Below, piece by piece: positions 11,032 through 23,576 of a stretch of 64,000 nt of DNA (within the stretch, counting starts at the first letter, position 1; each line of letters starts with the position of its first letter). A program made the position numbers and the translations under genes. The notes under the pieces were generated by a model. The model worked only from the letters and a program-made list of their open reading frames with translations, searched no databases and had not been told where the DNA came from. The stretch comes from Cryptomeria japonica. Lineage: Eukaryota > Streptophyta > Pinopsida > Cupressales > Cupressaceae. The DNA lies in NCBI RefSeq assembly GCF_030272615.1, contig NC_081415.1, positions 625,515,740 to 625,579,739 of the forward strand. The letters are read 5' to 3'.

Positions 11032-13063
11032 GTGATGTCCATGTTCCTCTGCAAACACCACCTCATCAAAGGCCATCATTCCCACCTATATTGCCAACTC
11101 CAATGTTGGCAACATGAAGCATGCAGACATCCAGTAGTGCACATCATACAGACCTCAGAGTTGATAGATCCCTCTTTTTCTCTCTCTTTTATTATGTGTT
11201 TATTTCCCTTGAATTGTTCTTTCTTGGGGGCATTTCATAGTGGATTCATTTTATGCAACAAGACATGTACATGAGGATGCAGAGGCCACTAGTGGTGATA
11301 CCATAGAAACATTTCCTTGATATTCCCATATTTCTAGCACAGGAATGTTGTCATTCACATTTGTGGTGACCGAAGATTTGCTTCCCATAAAGATAGAGAA
11401 GGTTCCAAGTACTCTAAAATTATTATGCTATATAGAGTAATTGCAATTTACTTATTGATCACTCATTTTGGACTAATCATCCCATGATTTGTTTGCAAGA
11501 AATGATATTTTTTATAAAAATATTAATGAAATTATATTGGAGATCTTCGGGCCCACCATACATAAACAATGGAATGAGCAAGAAAAAAAGTTAAAAGATG
11601 ATCTCAGAAGCCATTTGGTTGGGTTGTTCGAAAATGACACATTCGAGAAAATCAAGGCCCTTGACCAGGCTGGCAAACATCTAAAGTATGTGAGGGACCA
11701 GTATAGGACACATTTAGAGAAAAACAAAAAGTATGAGCATCCCCCCATGATTTTAGAGAGGGAGTGGAAGGACCTGATTTTGGATGTAAAGGAGATAGTT
11801 GAAAGGAAAAAAGGAAATACACCACCAGGAAGAAGAAGGTATGTGATACTATTAAGAATGTAATTATGTACTAATTACTCTTTAAATTTATATAATCTAA
11901 CATATTTCAAACTTTTCATAGACTACTCAACACATCAAAGGAAACTAAGGCAAGACTAGAAAAGCACGGGCAACACAAACTCAGCTATGGTGGTTATATG
12001 AAATTTGTCGCATGAATTGTAAGTATCAATAAATGAAATATCGCATCGAAATAATAAATTGCAAAAAAATAATTTAATCATTAAATAATGCAAGAAAAAT
12101 TCATGATATTAAACAAAAAATGCAGGGCTCTGAATTCAATACAGTGCCCACAAAAGATGACATGAAAATTGCCTTTCAGGAGGGCTATAGAGTTGTGGTT
12201 GAACATCTAAAAGGATTGAGTGGGCAAATAGAAGAATCTAGTGCATCTGTCAATCATGTAAATAAGCTAAATGAATATTATTTAAAATTGAATACTTGAG
12301 CAATAGTTTATTCGATGTTAATTTCCAACATAATGTGACTATATTTGTTTTAAAAAGTAAAGCAATGATAACAATGCACATGACATCAGAATGCAACCTA
12401 AACAGGGTGGAACACAACTTGCACATGATGAAGGTCATGGTGTGCATCCAATTACTCGAGGTATTCACGTGCTAAACTATTTTGTTTTATGTAATGATTA
12501 TTACAATTAAATATCTTTAATTGAAATTGGTGTAGTAATTAATGTAACCTTTTTTGTTTTTATTTTAGAGCATGTAGACCATGGTGAGCAAGTTGAGCAT
12601 GATCCAGGTAGACAACATCAGGAACGTGATGGGGCCCCACTAGGTAAAGAGGACCACTATTATTCCTTTAAAAGAATTTAATTGCAATTTGTGTATTGAT
12701 TAATGTAACTTTTCATGTTTCAACTCCAAAGGATTTAGAGGGTGTTCAGGATGCTGAGGATGAGGCTAGACAAAATGATCAAGAAGATGATGTGGCCCCA
12801 TCAGGTAAAGAGAACCCTTGTAATTTTCTTTTAATTAATGGAATACTTGTAACAATAATAATAAACTCATGAATTTAACCCATTTCTTTGTTATTGCAGG
12901 AGACCCCCCTTTGCATACGCGTCCTCATTGTGAGTACAAGACTATGTATACATTAACTAGATCACAAGCACGGGGCAGAAGAACTGAAGAGGGGACAAAT
13001 GATGACGACAATGATGGTCCATTAGTCTTTACCTCCAAGCTTCAAAAAGAAAGAAAAAAATGA
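11032..13063 (+). pseudogene. 3' exons of En/Spm (CACTA)-like multi-exon gene
   Basis: Candidate exons: 11032 to about 11136; about 11500-11838; 11922-12018; 12126-12257; 12390-12460; 12569-12643; 12739-12804; 12900-13063 (stop TGA). The junctions of the last four exons all split a codon after its first base and join without stops. The exon near 11500 and the next resemble the plant Ptta/En/Spm transposase-family domain: a Trp-containing helical stretch, then NTSKETKARLEKH and LSYGGYMKF. The protein continues into acidic, Gln/His-rich repeats and a basic tail. In-frame TGA codons at 11115-11117 and 12013-12015, and a frame mismatch between exons at 12257 and 12390, point to a decayed gene. 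No DDE catalytic domain is seen. Family assignment is from pattern recall only. Confidence 0.5.
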
Positions 13064-14984
13064 TTGTAATCTTATTATATGTTAATATGTTAAGAAATGG
13101 ATTTTATGTGTTACTGAATTTAATTATGTGTTGATGAATGTTAATGAATGATATGTGTAAATGAATGTTGATGAATGCTACTTGTTAATGAATGTTAATG
13201 AATGATATGTGTTAATGAATGTTGATGAATGTTACGTGTTAATGAATGTTACATGATAATAAATGAATATTATATTTCATTAATGGATGAAAGAATGTTA
13301 GACATTAACGGGGAATTTAGAGTGATATTAGGGGGGGGGGGGTAAATGAGCTTCCACCTTTGCGTGGTTGGCCCTGTTAAGTAGAGAATATTAAACTATT
13401 CTTGAAACAAAGAGAAGCTCAATAAGGTAACACACTTTTCAATATTTCATTATGCTCCACTATTAATCTTATTGATGTTAACCATCTTGTGTGTAGGTTA
13501 GATATTCAGTGTTGCAGGTTGTGAACATGCTTCTACGAGACAATTTCCCATTACAAGTGAATGCATGCCTCATTGGTTTTGTGAGTTTATTTTGTTCTAG
13601 AATAAACATGCTTTCTCTATTCATTCCTTAACATTTGTTCATTTTATTTTAGAATAGATACACTGCCTCATTTTGTTCATTCATTGTTCATTTTGAATTT
13701 ATTTTGGGTCGAATTTGAAGAAAGAGCGTGCATAAAAGGAGGTGGAACTGCTGGAAACTAATTGTTAAACTAAGTTATTGATTCTTCACTAAAACCCCTC
13801 GATCCTAATTCTAATTCTGCCTTGGTCCTGGTCTAGGCCTGATTCCCCTTGGATTCCTCCAAGGTCCCTCTTAGGTGGTTGGGTCCTCAGTGATTCTTCA
13901 TCATCTATTGTGCCTAATTTTGGGGCAAATTAATAAAGTAGTGTTGGCTGCAAAGTGTACAATTTAAATTGTTATCTCATATACGCTGCAACCTTTTGTA
14001 AGGGGTGTGACCTGACCCAAACTACTATTCAAATTTCAATTGTCATAAATACACAGCTTGACATCATTGGTGCAATCTGATCTTTATTTCTATTTTGTTG
14101 ATTTCTTCATACTATCATAAGGATGTGAAACTTCTATTAGTGATTTCTTCTTGGTCAACTAGTTATCATATTGATTAGTAATCAGCTCTAAGATCCTCCA
14201 ATAGTTATAGTGGCATTATTTATCACTAGATTTTTATGTCCTACTATCTTGATGACTAGATTTGGTATTGTCAATATTTTTCTGAGGGTTTCAAGACCTA
14301 ATTGAGCATCATTAATCAAATCAGTTTCTACATCTATGCAATTCAATGTATGAGTGTTTACTTTGATTTCATTTCAGTCTGTCATAAACTAAATAAATTC
14401 AAGATTACATTTTATCTCAACTGCTTTTATATCATTTTAGTATATTTTATGTCATATATGTGTGTGTGTGTACGGACATACTCGTACCCATACCCAAGGA
14501 TTTTTTTTGCCGATTTCATGAATTTGTACTCGATTTTGTATTCGTATGTCTACCCGAATCGGTAACTTAGCTATTAAATTATCTAAAATTCATCTTGTCT
14601 CATGTATGACCTATGAGGGGCTTCTAACTGATGTAGAACTAATGAAATTATCCTCAAAACTCCACTTTTTTAGGCCTCAAACTGATGATGAACTTAGAAA
14701 TCCACATTTTTCTCTAAAAACTAATGCCTGAACTGATGAATGATACTAAGAACTTGCATTCTAACTTGAAGTTCACTTAACTAAAACTCCCACCCTTTAC
14801 TCATTTCCATGTGCATGTTTATGGTAGTCCAATCTACTAAAAAATACTAAAGAGGGGAAAATGAGGTGAGAGATCAAATGATCAAAATGACAATGAAATA
14901 AGTAAGAAAACCATAAAACATCAAAAGATAATTTATACCTTTGCTATTTTAGCTCTTCCTTGGATTGAGCCTTTGGTGAAGTTG
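13064..14984. other. Noncoding spacer with simple repeats
   Basis: Follows the En/Spm-like gene. It contains the minisatellite at 13120-13290, a run of 12 G at 13331-13342 and a TG microsatellite near 14455-14472. Short open frames at 14302-14731 show no recognisable protein features. Confidence 0.5.
13120..13290. repeat. Minisatellite, TTAATGAATG-type units
   Basis: Variants of GTTAATGAATG, GTTGATGAATG and GATATGTG alternate with a period of about 12-17 bases just downstream of the gene's stop codon. Units are imperfect. Confidence 0.7.
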
Positions 14985-14989
14985 AATAC

Positions 14990-15800
14990 TGCCTCTCTTC
15001 AACTTGATTGGATGGGCTCCTTCTTGATGGATGTGGAATGCTCTCGAAATGCTAAACAAGGTAAGTGGATTGTTGGATTGGATTTGGATTGAAAGATTAA
15101 TAATGGATGGATTTTATAGAGGATTATGAAGAGGATGAGAGAAGAAATAGGCAGCATGACAATGCATGAGAAGTGGATGATTTGTGAGGAGAATAGGCTC
15201 CAATTTATAGATTGGAGAAGGCCAATGGAGGGCCAAGATTGATTTGATTATGAAGGGTTGAGATTGATTTTAGATAGAAGGCATGGATCAAGGGTGCCTT
15301 GGGAAAATAAACAGGAATATAAAATTCCTTGGGAAAAAGGGGGGAGAAATTTGAATTTCAAATATGAGGAATTAAAAATTCCAAAATAAGGATGTATTGA
15401 GGGATTCAAATAAATTTGAATTTCTTTGAGAGACTCAATGTTGATGTGACATGAGTGGGAATTAAAAATTGAGGGATAATGATAAGCATGATTATGAGAT
15501 ATTCTAGAAGGATTAATTAGGCTAATGAGATTAGGAAAAGTGATTTGTAGGAATCACATGACTAGGTTAATTAATTAGAATTAATTAACTGAGTGGGTTT
15601 AGTGGAAATGATTATTGGAGGGGACTTTAGAGGAATAGGGGAATAATTAATTTATTTAATAAATTAATTATTGGACAATGGTGACAAGATTAATTAAATT
15701 AGATTTAATTGATTCTAAGAGGAATAAGGATAACATAATTAAATCAATTAATTATGCTGATAGGCTTAAATTAATCAAATATTAATTTTAGGTGTCTACA
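14990..15800 (-). repeat. Probable gypsy-type solo LTR
   Basis: 811 bases starting TGCCTC and ending GTCTACA on the plus strand, flanked by identical AATAC at 14985-14989 and 15801-15805. Read on the minus strand it begins TGTAGACACC, a common start for plant gypsy LTRs. There is no internal region or second LTR, so it would be left by LTR-LTR recombination. The left end was chosen by finding AATAC next to TG, so it is less certain than the right end. Confidence 0.5.
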
Positions 15801-15805
15801 AATAC

Positions 15806-16619
15806 TATCATGACTGCACTTTCATCTCTCATAGAAGGTGATCATATATCCATGTTGCATTGTCTAATCTCAAACTTACTGTCATGTGCCTCTATATTTA
15901 GAACTTGATTTCTATCACAATCCTTATTCTTAACTTCTCATTATTGGTTTGCAACACTATATCACCATTGTACTGAGCCTCTGTGCATGCCTTATGACTA
16001 TTACATCTTTGAATTCCTTTGAGTTCTTTTTTTTCTTTGATAGACTTGATCTTCTTATCTCTATATGTCTATACTTTGTCTTTGATTTGCTTTGCGACAA
16101 GGCTTTTATGGACTACAATTGGCATTGATGGAATCTCCTTGTATTTCCCTTAAGTTTGGAGCCTTGAAATAGAGTGTACGCCTTATGATGGAACTATTTA
16201 CTTTATGCTCTACAATATTCTCATGTCTCCAACTCAGATGATTATCTTTTATGACTAGATATATCTTTGTAAGTGCTTTATTTGTTAATCATTATCTCCT
16301 TGAGTTGTGTATGCCTAAGACTGAAATATTGTTCTTGATAGTCTTGCTTCTCACTATTTTGTAGAGTTTTCCTTAGGCACCTGCACTATCACATGTTGCC
16401 CTTTAAACAAGTTCTAGAACTATACCTAACCCTACATTGTTATCCATGATTGCATACTAAGTTCTAGGTCTCTATGTTTATAATATCCTCCTTTGATAGT
16501 AATTTTAAACAACAATATGACTATCTGTATGACTATTTATGAATGCTTTATGTATTGGCTACAAGACATTTTTGGCATTTACTATTATGATTTCTTATGA
16601 TAAGTCTTCTCATGCATTC
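15806..16619. other. Spacer without recognised gene
   Basis: AT-rich sequence with no open frame, repeat or motif that I recognise. Confidence 0.4.
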
Positions 16620-17683
16620 TTGTAGCTATTTCATCTTTATCTTCCTAATAATGAAGTACCTATCACGCTTAATCCTTTGTAAGCTCACTGATATTAATGA
16701 AGTTGATATTAATCCTTTGTAATCGGCAAAAGTCAACCTGATGGTAACACCGACAAGTAGAAGAATGTGATCAGGATAGCATACACCATTTAAGTCCATC
16801 AGTAGAACACACACTAGTAGGAATGGATAAATCTTGTCTTGTCGATAGTCGATGAGGCTATTGGTATGACTTATCCCAATGGACATGGCCAAAAGTAAAA
16901 TTTATTGACAAAGGTTACGATGATAAAAGGTCATCAGTGTAGACAAAAGCAGTTGAGATTTTTTATTTTTTAAAATGTTGGGGAAGGTCGAAATCCTGAC
17001 GAACACCACATGACAACTAATGATGTTGTCATACCTACGATGACAAAAATGTTACAAGATGCAACCTCGTTTGTCATCGAAATTCTAACATCTCCTTGAA
17101 GATGGTCCATCAGTAGAACACACACTAGTGGCAATGGAGAAATCATGTCTTTTTGATAGTCGATGAGGCTATTGGTAAGACTTATCCTGATGGAAACTAC
17201 CAAAAGTAAAATGCATCAGCAAAGTTTACGACGTTAAAGGGTCATTGGCAAAGGTTATGGCAATCAAGGATGCAATGAGGTCCAAATTTCAATGTCTCCT
17301 CGTCAAACAAACATGTCGCCTAGCAGAAATGGCGAAATCTTTTCTTGCTAATAGCTGATGAGGCTATCAGTAAGACTTATCCCAATGGACATTGCTAAAG
17401 TAAAATACATCGGCAAAGGTTATGACAATAATGCAGGGTCATCGGCAAAGGTTACGGTGATATACGATGCAACGAGGTCATAATTTTGATGTCTCCTCAT
17501 CAAAAACAAATGTCGCGAGTGCATAGAAATTTTGGACATGGTATCATTTGAATTTTGATGTGAATCCCATCGTCGGAATCACCGACAAAAAAATAGCGAC
17601 GAACAAATATGTTGGAATTCTGATGTTTAGTTGTCTGAGTTCCAATGAACGGTCATCGTAAAAGCACTCCAAATCTACTAGTG
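16620..17683. repeat. Diverged tandem repeats ending in a CACTA-like terminus
   Basis: Three diverged copies share CAGTAGAACACACACTAGT (copies 1 and 2 only) and GATGAGGCTAT...TAAGACTTATCC; the GATGAGGCTA anchor lies at about 16851, 17162 and 17357, giving spacings of 311 and 195. Short units such as CATCGGCAAAGGTTACG recur between them. The right edge reads CTACTAGTG (17675-17683), that is CACTAGTAG inverted, and CACTAGTAG also occurs at 16812. CACTA transposons have such termini and subterminal short repeats, but I find no matching 3-bp target duplication, so the boundary is tentative. Confidence 0.45.
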
Positions 17684-17714
17684 TTCACTGCATAGTTGTC
17701 ACAGATAGAGATAT

Positions 17715-18414
17715 ATGTTGACATCAATGACAACACATCTCTCAAATATCTCTCAAGAACATATTTGCAACATACTTAAAACATTTTCTTCTATAGGAAA
17801 AATGCTGCTAGATACGCCCATTAGGCTGGTTAGCTCCAGGCCACAGCTGGCCTTTCTGGGAGAGATTATAGATAATAGGTTAATACACATGACCAAGTTG
17901 AAGCACATCCTAGGGTTAGTTGCCAGCAAGTGGGTTTTGGGTGATGACTTCGCCATTGGGGAGGACAAGTATAAGGTAAAAATTGAGATTGCTTCCCAAT
18001 TTGTGGCCTCTTTACTAGATTTAGGGGAAAAGAAGGGTAAAATAATTTTACTAAGGGAGGTGTTCCCCAAGAACTTGCTTGGCATCCTGGAGGAGGTTGT
18101 TCATTCCTTAGTTATAGGTCTTGGTATTCCCACAACTATGGACTTGAGGCTCTATAATGACCTTGGAGAGGTGGTTCCCTAGCTTCCATTTCTAGGAGGT
18201 TTCCGCACCACCAGAATAGAGCAATATCGAGAGAAAACTTCTAGTTCTTGTCACTTTCTAATGAAGTTCATGGGCATAGATCCTATCTTCAACTTGGATT
18301 TATATGCATATTTCAAAGGCTCATTGCACCACATGCTCATGTTGTCACTTGTGCTGAATTTTCCCCACTCGAACCAATGCTTCCTACAGCTGTTGTGTCT
18401 TCTTCTAGCAAAGA
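17715..18414 (+). pseudogene. Unknown coding remnant
   Basis: An open frame of 155 codons (17715-18182) reads through a single TAG into a further 70 or so codons without another stop (LPFLGGFRTTRIEQY onward). Hydrophobic and charged residues alternate as in a helical globular protein. No domain recognised and no neighbours that would explain it. It may be part of a transposon-encoded protein, since it starts 32 bases after the CACTA-like terminus. Confidence 0.3.
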
Positions 18415-21400
18415 TGAAGAGGAAGAGATAGATTAGGTTATTTTCCTTTCATCTTATGATATGATACTCACACTCGTAGGCCTAAGAGCCATTTTTTATT
18501 GTAATATGTAAATATTACTATACAAATAAATGCAAATACTACTCTTTTAGCTTGCATTTTTCATTTGTTGTATAAAATGTATGGGGCTTTATTTTCACTT
18601 AAATTTAGACTTAAGCACCACAACTATACATAAATATATACTTTACACACTATTTACAAGGTTAATTAAGACACATTCTAATACAAGGGTTTAAGATGAA
18701 CCCCATTCACCAGGATTCATAATGGTTCACCTTCTAATGTTTCCAAATCAAATGTGTTTGATTGCTTACACAGACTAATACGATATAGGTCTGTTGGTTC
18801 TCAAATCAATAGATTCCCAAACCCTAAATATTTAGCTAACTTCTTATCCACAAGCTCAAGATTGAATTTGTCCAATGAACGAGATTCAGTCACAAGACTG
18901 AAATCTCTTGCACTTCTATCTCTACAAGGCCAAGGCGGGTATACCTTAACAATGCCTTAAGATACTAAACATAAACATTGGTTGACATTGTTAAGATAAG
19001 TAGATGTCTCAATTAAAATATACCAAGGAAAGCATCAACACCTTAGATTTTGGCTATAATCTTGGCATACTAACTCTGACTCAACGATTGAGACTAGTTT
19101 AAGACTATTTCTACTCCTAATTCTACTGCATAAATATAAAAGGTGAAATAAGAATGATTCTAGAAGTGTGAATCTGACCAGTGCATATTGTGGGCAAACA
19201 GAGTCAAACCTACAGATAATTAACACTTTCTATGGCATGTATTCAATAAACGCTTTTGAACATATTATGACTTGCACAACCTATTCAGAAAATCATAAAA
19301 GAATGACTAATACTCCAATCAAATACACATTGTAGTAATCTTGAAAGTAGACTTTAACTCTTTCATTAAAAGAGACCCACATTCAAAATCACACATTACT
19401 ACTTGAGGAAGACAAATTCATATGTCATTAACATAAAATTCATAGAACATATGGACATAAAGCATGAGATCATCTGAGAATGATCTTCTTTCATTAATAT
19501 TCAAAAACATATAAATATATCATAACAATAGACTTTTGCAGAAAGGAAATGTTCACTCTCTATTCCTTGAAACTGATTCCTATTACATACTACTTATAAA
19601 TTTTCCAGATTCCTCTCACAATGCCCCTAGATTTCCTTTTATACCAACAAGGGAGAAAAACAAGCTTTAGGCCAGGTGAGACACATGTCACAATTTGATT
19701 GCATAAGAATACAAAAACTCTACTGCAAACACTCCTTTTTGGAGACATTTAATGCAAATGGTTGTGAGGACAACCTTTAGAATTATGAACCTGACAGCAC
19801 AACCATCCCAGTAATCCTCTCAAGCCTCAAAGAAAATATGCCTCCATGCTGATAAGCTTCCACCATTAACTTCATCATCTACCATCTTGGATCAATTCTT
19901 AAGAGTAGATTACTACATTTAGTAATCTTCACCTGCTTGTAAGATCTGATATCTTCCTTGTAGATCATCTTGAACTACAAAATAGTCTACAATAGGACCC
20001 CATTAATACATTCCCCATCCTCTATTGACCTACTTAGATTGGATATGAAAACTACCACATTTAAGATCCATAATATTTAGGTACCGACTTTTGTGTATCG
20101 GATCTCAGATTTGACCACCTAGAAGCCATTTGTTATCATTTTAATTATCCAAATCATCTGGTCAATAACCACATGGACAATCGAGTCTTATCAAGCTGCA
20201 TGTTGGCATGTTCGTCAGATCAGCTAACTTGCATGTTATGCACTCTCATGACAACAATCCTCCTATGGGTTGGTGGGATGTATATCCCCATTTGTCTTTT
20301 GTCTCCCCACGCTACCATTTCTTTTCACCCTCTTGGAGCGTAGGATAGCAGGGAAACCAAATCTCCCCATGCTCTTTTTACCCCATAGGAGCACTTGACC
20401 TTAGCTCTAGATATCGCAGGATAGTGGAGGAAGTGCCTCGCTAGACCTCTATGTTACCCCACAACCCATCATCTTAATGCCTTTCATACTATGAGGTAGC
20501 GGGACACACTATTTTCTTCATCTTTGATTTCCCTACGCGAGTGTTCCTTCCCAATTTGCATGTTGCACGGGATGGCAGGGAGGCTTCTCCTTTTCTCCTT
20601 TACTTACCATGTGTTTCTTGACTTGAGGCCTTTGGTAGCATGCGGGTTTGAAACCATGTTGTCATGACTCATCTTCTGTCACCCCAAAAAGAATGTATTG
20701 GTGTAGCATGCAGTGGATGGAGAGAAAAAATAACAATCTTATTGAAAGACCAACTCATGCCAAAATCCAAGTCTCTTCATCAAGATAGAGGTCTTGTCAC
20801 AACGAAAAGAGAGAGTTGTTGGTATAATCATGAAGATCTAATAAGGTCAAAGGGGTCTTTCCAATAGACCACCTCACACCGAAATAACAATGTATCACCT
20901 AGACTCGAACATAGTCACACCAAACAAAAATTATATCAGCCAGACAGAGAATCCATCACACCAAAAGAGGATATTTTAGTGTAACACAAGGGGTAACCAA
21001 AACAAAAAAAGGTGTTTCTGACATGCAATTCATGCCAAAAATAACATATGCTACCACGTCGCGAAGGGTCCCCCACAACTAGAAGAACTAATTTGTGCCT
21101 ACCACATGGCACCACTAAACAATGAATGAAAGGGCCCACACAATCACAACTCACTCTGAATGAACCAAAACATGCTTACCACTTGGACACCTACACACAC
21201 TTCAGACAAATTGGACTAAAAAATCAGGGGTCAAAGATGGGCCAGGAGTTAGAAGTGAGAACAAAGTGCTTCAATCTTTCAAGTCAAAGGCAATCACCTG
21301 ATACATGTCACTTTTACAATAGGACCGACATAGTTTGAGAGATACATCCAGTAGCCACCACATGGCACATCCAAGCTTGAAGAAGGAGGGTCCCATACAG

Positions 21401-21858
21401 TTACAACATAGCCCAAAGGGTTCAATCAGCAGCAAACACATGGACACCAATTAGCTTGGCTATTAGGGGTTGAACACTGGGTGGAAATAAGCTTGATGAC
21501 AATAATACTTAATGAGTTACACAAATCCAAGCCTTGTTGCTAATAAGAGATCTCAAAAATCACCATTCACATGGATTTTCAACACTTTATAGCCTCCTAA
21601 CACTTGTGTAGCTAGCATGACATGTTATGCACAATTGTGACCAATACTTCTTGTAGTTGCATAGTGACTAACATGATGTGTTATGCTACAAAGGGGACTC
21701 TGAGTGCAAAAATCAAAATTTCAAACCTGGTCCTTCAAAAATTGACAAAACTTTTGAACTCCCAACAAGGTCCTCCCATAAAGAGTCGAATTTTTAGTGT
21801 TGTCCTGGCTTGGCAGCACATTCATTATACTTTAACACCACATCTCTGCATTTAAAAC
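18415..21858. other. 3.4-kb stretch without recognised gene
   Basis: AT-rich and free of convincing open frames. Between about 20680 and 21060, short CACACC(A/G)AAA-like phrases recur loosely. It may hold the 3' part of the gypsy element at 21859-27360, but I could not find an LTR pair. Confidence 0.35.
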
Positions 21859-22740
21859 CTAGGTCAGAATATTTCTTCTCAAACTATCTTTTAACCACCT
21901 ATTGTCTGGCATCAATCGCTTATGGGCAATTTCTCTATGTTCTTGGAATTCAAGTAATTTTGCTAGTTGCACTTTCAATGCTCCATTTTCCTCTACTTCC
22001 AAATCTTTAAGAAATTGTAGCACTAGAATTTCCATGGAAATGGGGAGCACGACTTGCTTCCCATAAAATAACTCATAGGGGGAAGTTTTTAGGATCTGCT
22101 TGGGTGTGACCCGGTCGGCCCAAAGTGTGTCTATGAGATGTTTGTGCCATTCTCTTTTATACTAAGAGCCTATCCTTTTAATTAGCCTTATCAGGAATTT
22201 GTTTGTTGATTTAGCAAGACCATTTCCTTGAGGATAATAATTTGAAGAACTTTTTAGGAATATCCCACTATCCAGTGCAAACTAACAAATTTTGGAGCCT
22301 AAAAAGGATCAAGCATTATCCAAGATAATATTTTTTGGGGAGACAAACCTTGAAACTATCTCTTTCAAGAATCTTAGAATATCTATTTCAGTAGCATTCT
22401 TTAAAGGGACTACCTCTGTCCATCTAGTGAAATATTTTTTTCCATTAAAATCCATTTGTGCCTAGCACTAGATGAAGGGTGAATCATGCCTATAAAATCT
22501 AATCCCCATTGTGCAAAAGGCTCATCCACCATGATAGGAATAAGAGGCATAGTTGAGCTTTTTATTTTGCCTACAAGGTATTGGCACTCCTTGTAGGTTC
22601 TAACAAGTGAATGGGCCTGATTAAACATGTTGAGCCAAAAATAACTACCACACATAATTTTTGTAGTAGTAGTCTTTGCAGAAAAATGTGCGTCTACCTA
22701 ACCTTCATGAAATTCGTGAAGAATCTTTTCAGATTGCTTC
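21859..22740 (-). pseudogene. Ty3/gypsy integrase remnant
   Basis: The minus-strand reading shows an HHCC zinc region (LHEFHEG, then VRTYKECQ), the core opening FAQWGLDFIG with the first Asp, the second Asp in ILDNA and the third catalytic site in YYPQGNGLAKS. There the expected Glu is Lys, which would inactivate it. Many stops and a frame change before 22050 break the frame. Integrase inserts the cDNA into the genome in this family. Confidence 0.75.
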
Positions 22741-22976
22741 CGATTTACACACCTTAGGAGGACTCTATTGAAATTTCACTTAAAAAGTAGACCCTCCACC
22801 ACTGCATAGTTTCTATTTTGTATCATTTAGAACCTCCTTTTGTGAGGATGGAGATTAGGAGGGTATCTCTCAGTTTGCATAAATGTGATCCTATCTTGGA
22901 CCCAACAATCTTCTGATTCCACTTCATTAATCAGAACATGTTTAGACAATCCCTCCTCTTCTCCAAATGGGAGTTC

Positions 22977-23576
22977 CTAAGCCATATATTCACACAGCCC
23001 CCATCCTCGAACTACGTTGGTGAGCTTGAATTTAATATCATACTCTATAATTTTGGTGATCCGGTTTGCCCTTTTCTCTGTTATCCCTCCTTCCATGATA
23101 TATTCATGCACGTTGGGATGTGTGACATAAACTATAGTTTTGTTACAAATGATTAGATGCTGAAATTTATTTAATCCTTTGACAATGGCAAAGGATTTTC
23201 TCTCCATGAAGTTATACTTAACTTCATAACTCTTTATTGTCCAGGAATGAAATGCCATTAGGTGCTCCCCTTTTCCTTCATCATCTTTCTAGGCTAAAAC
23301 CATGGCTATGTTGAAATCGCTATTGTAATCATACATAATCAAATATTTAGATAGGTCTGGGTTGACTAAAATCGGGGCAGAGGATATAGATCCTTCACTT
23401 TCTCAAAGGCCTTGCTTGATCATTTCATTTAAAAGGTTGATCTTTCTTTAGCATGAGGGTGGTAGGTTTGATCATCCCAAAAAAATCAATTATAAATCTA
23501 CTCATAAAGTTTATATTTCCTTAGAAATATTGAATTCCTTTCTTGTTTACTGATAGGGCCAATCCTCTAATGGCCT
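22977..23576 (-). pseudogene. Ty3/gypsy RNase H remnant
   Basis: Follows the RT in the same reading frame. MAFHSWTIKSYEVKYNFMER and the preceding LSKYLIMYDYNSDF correspond to the gypsy RNase H that removes RNA from the cDNA hybrid. Several stops interrupt the N-terminal part. Confidence 0.65.

Noticed and set aside
13331-13342. Run of 12 G considered as an LTR end marker like the G runs in copia LTRs
   Set aside because: No TGAAT(T/C) context follows, no LTR box nearby and no paired copy found.
16620-17600. Repeats considered as a CRISPR array
   Set aside because: Repeat copies are diverged, unevenly spaced and hundreds of bases long in a plant nuclear context.
18415-21858. Search for an LTR of the gypsy remnant
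   Set aside because: No stretch matching 27361-28804 could be found by eye, so no LTR is claimed.
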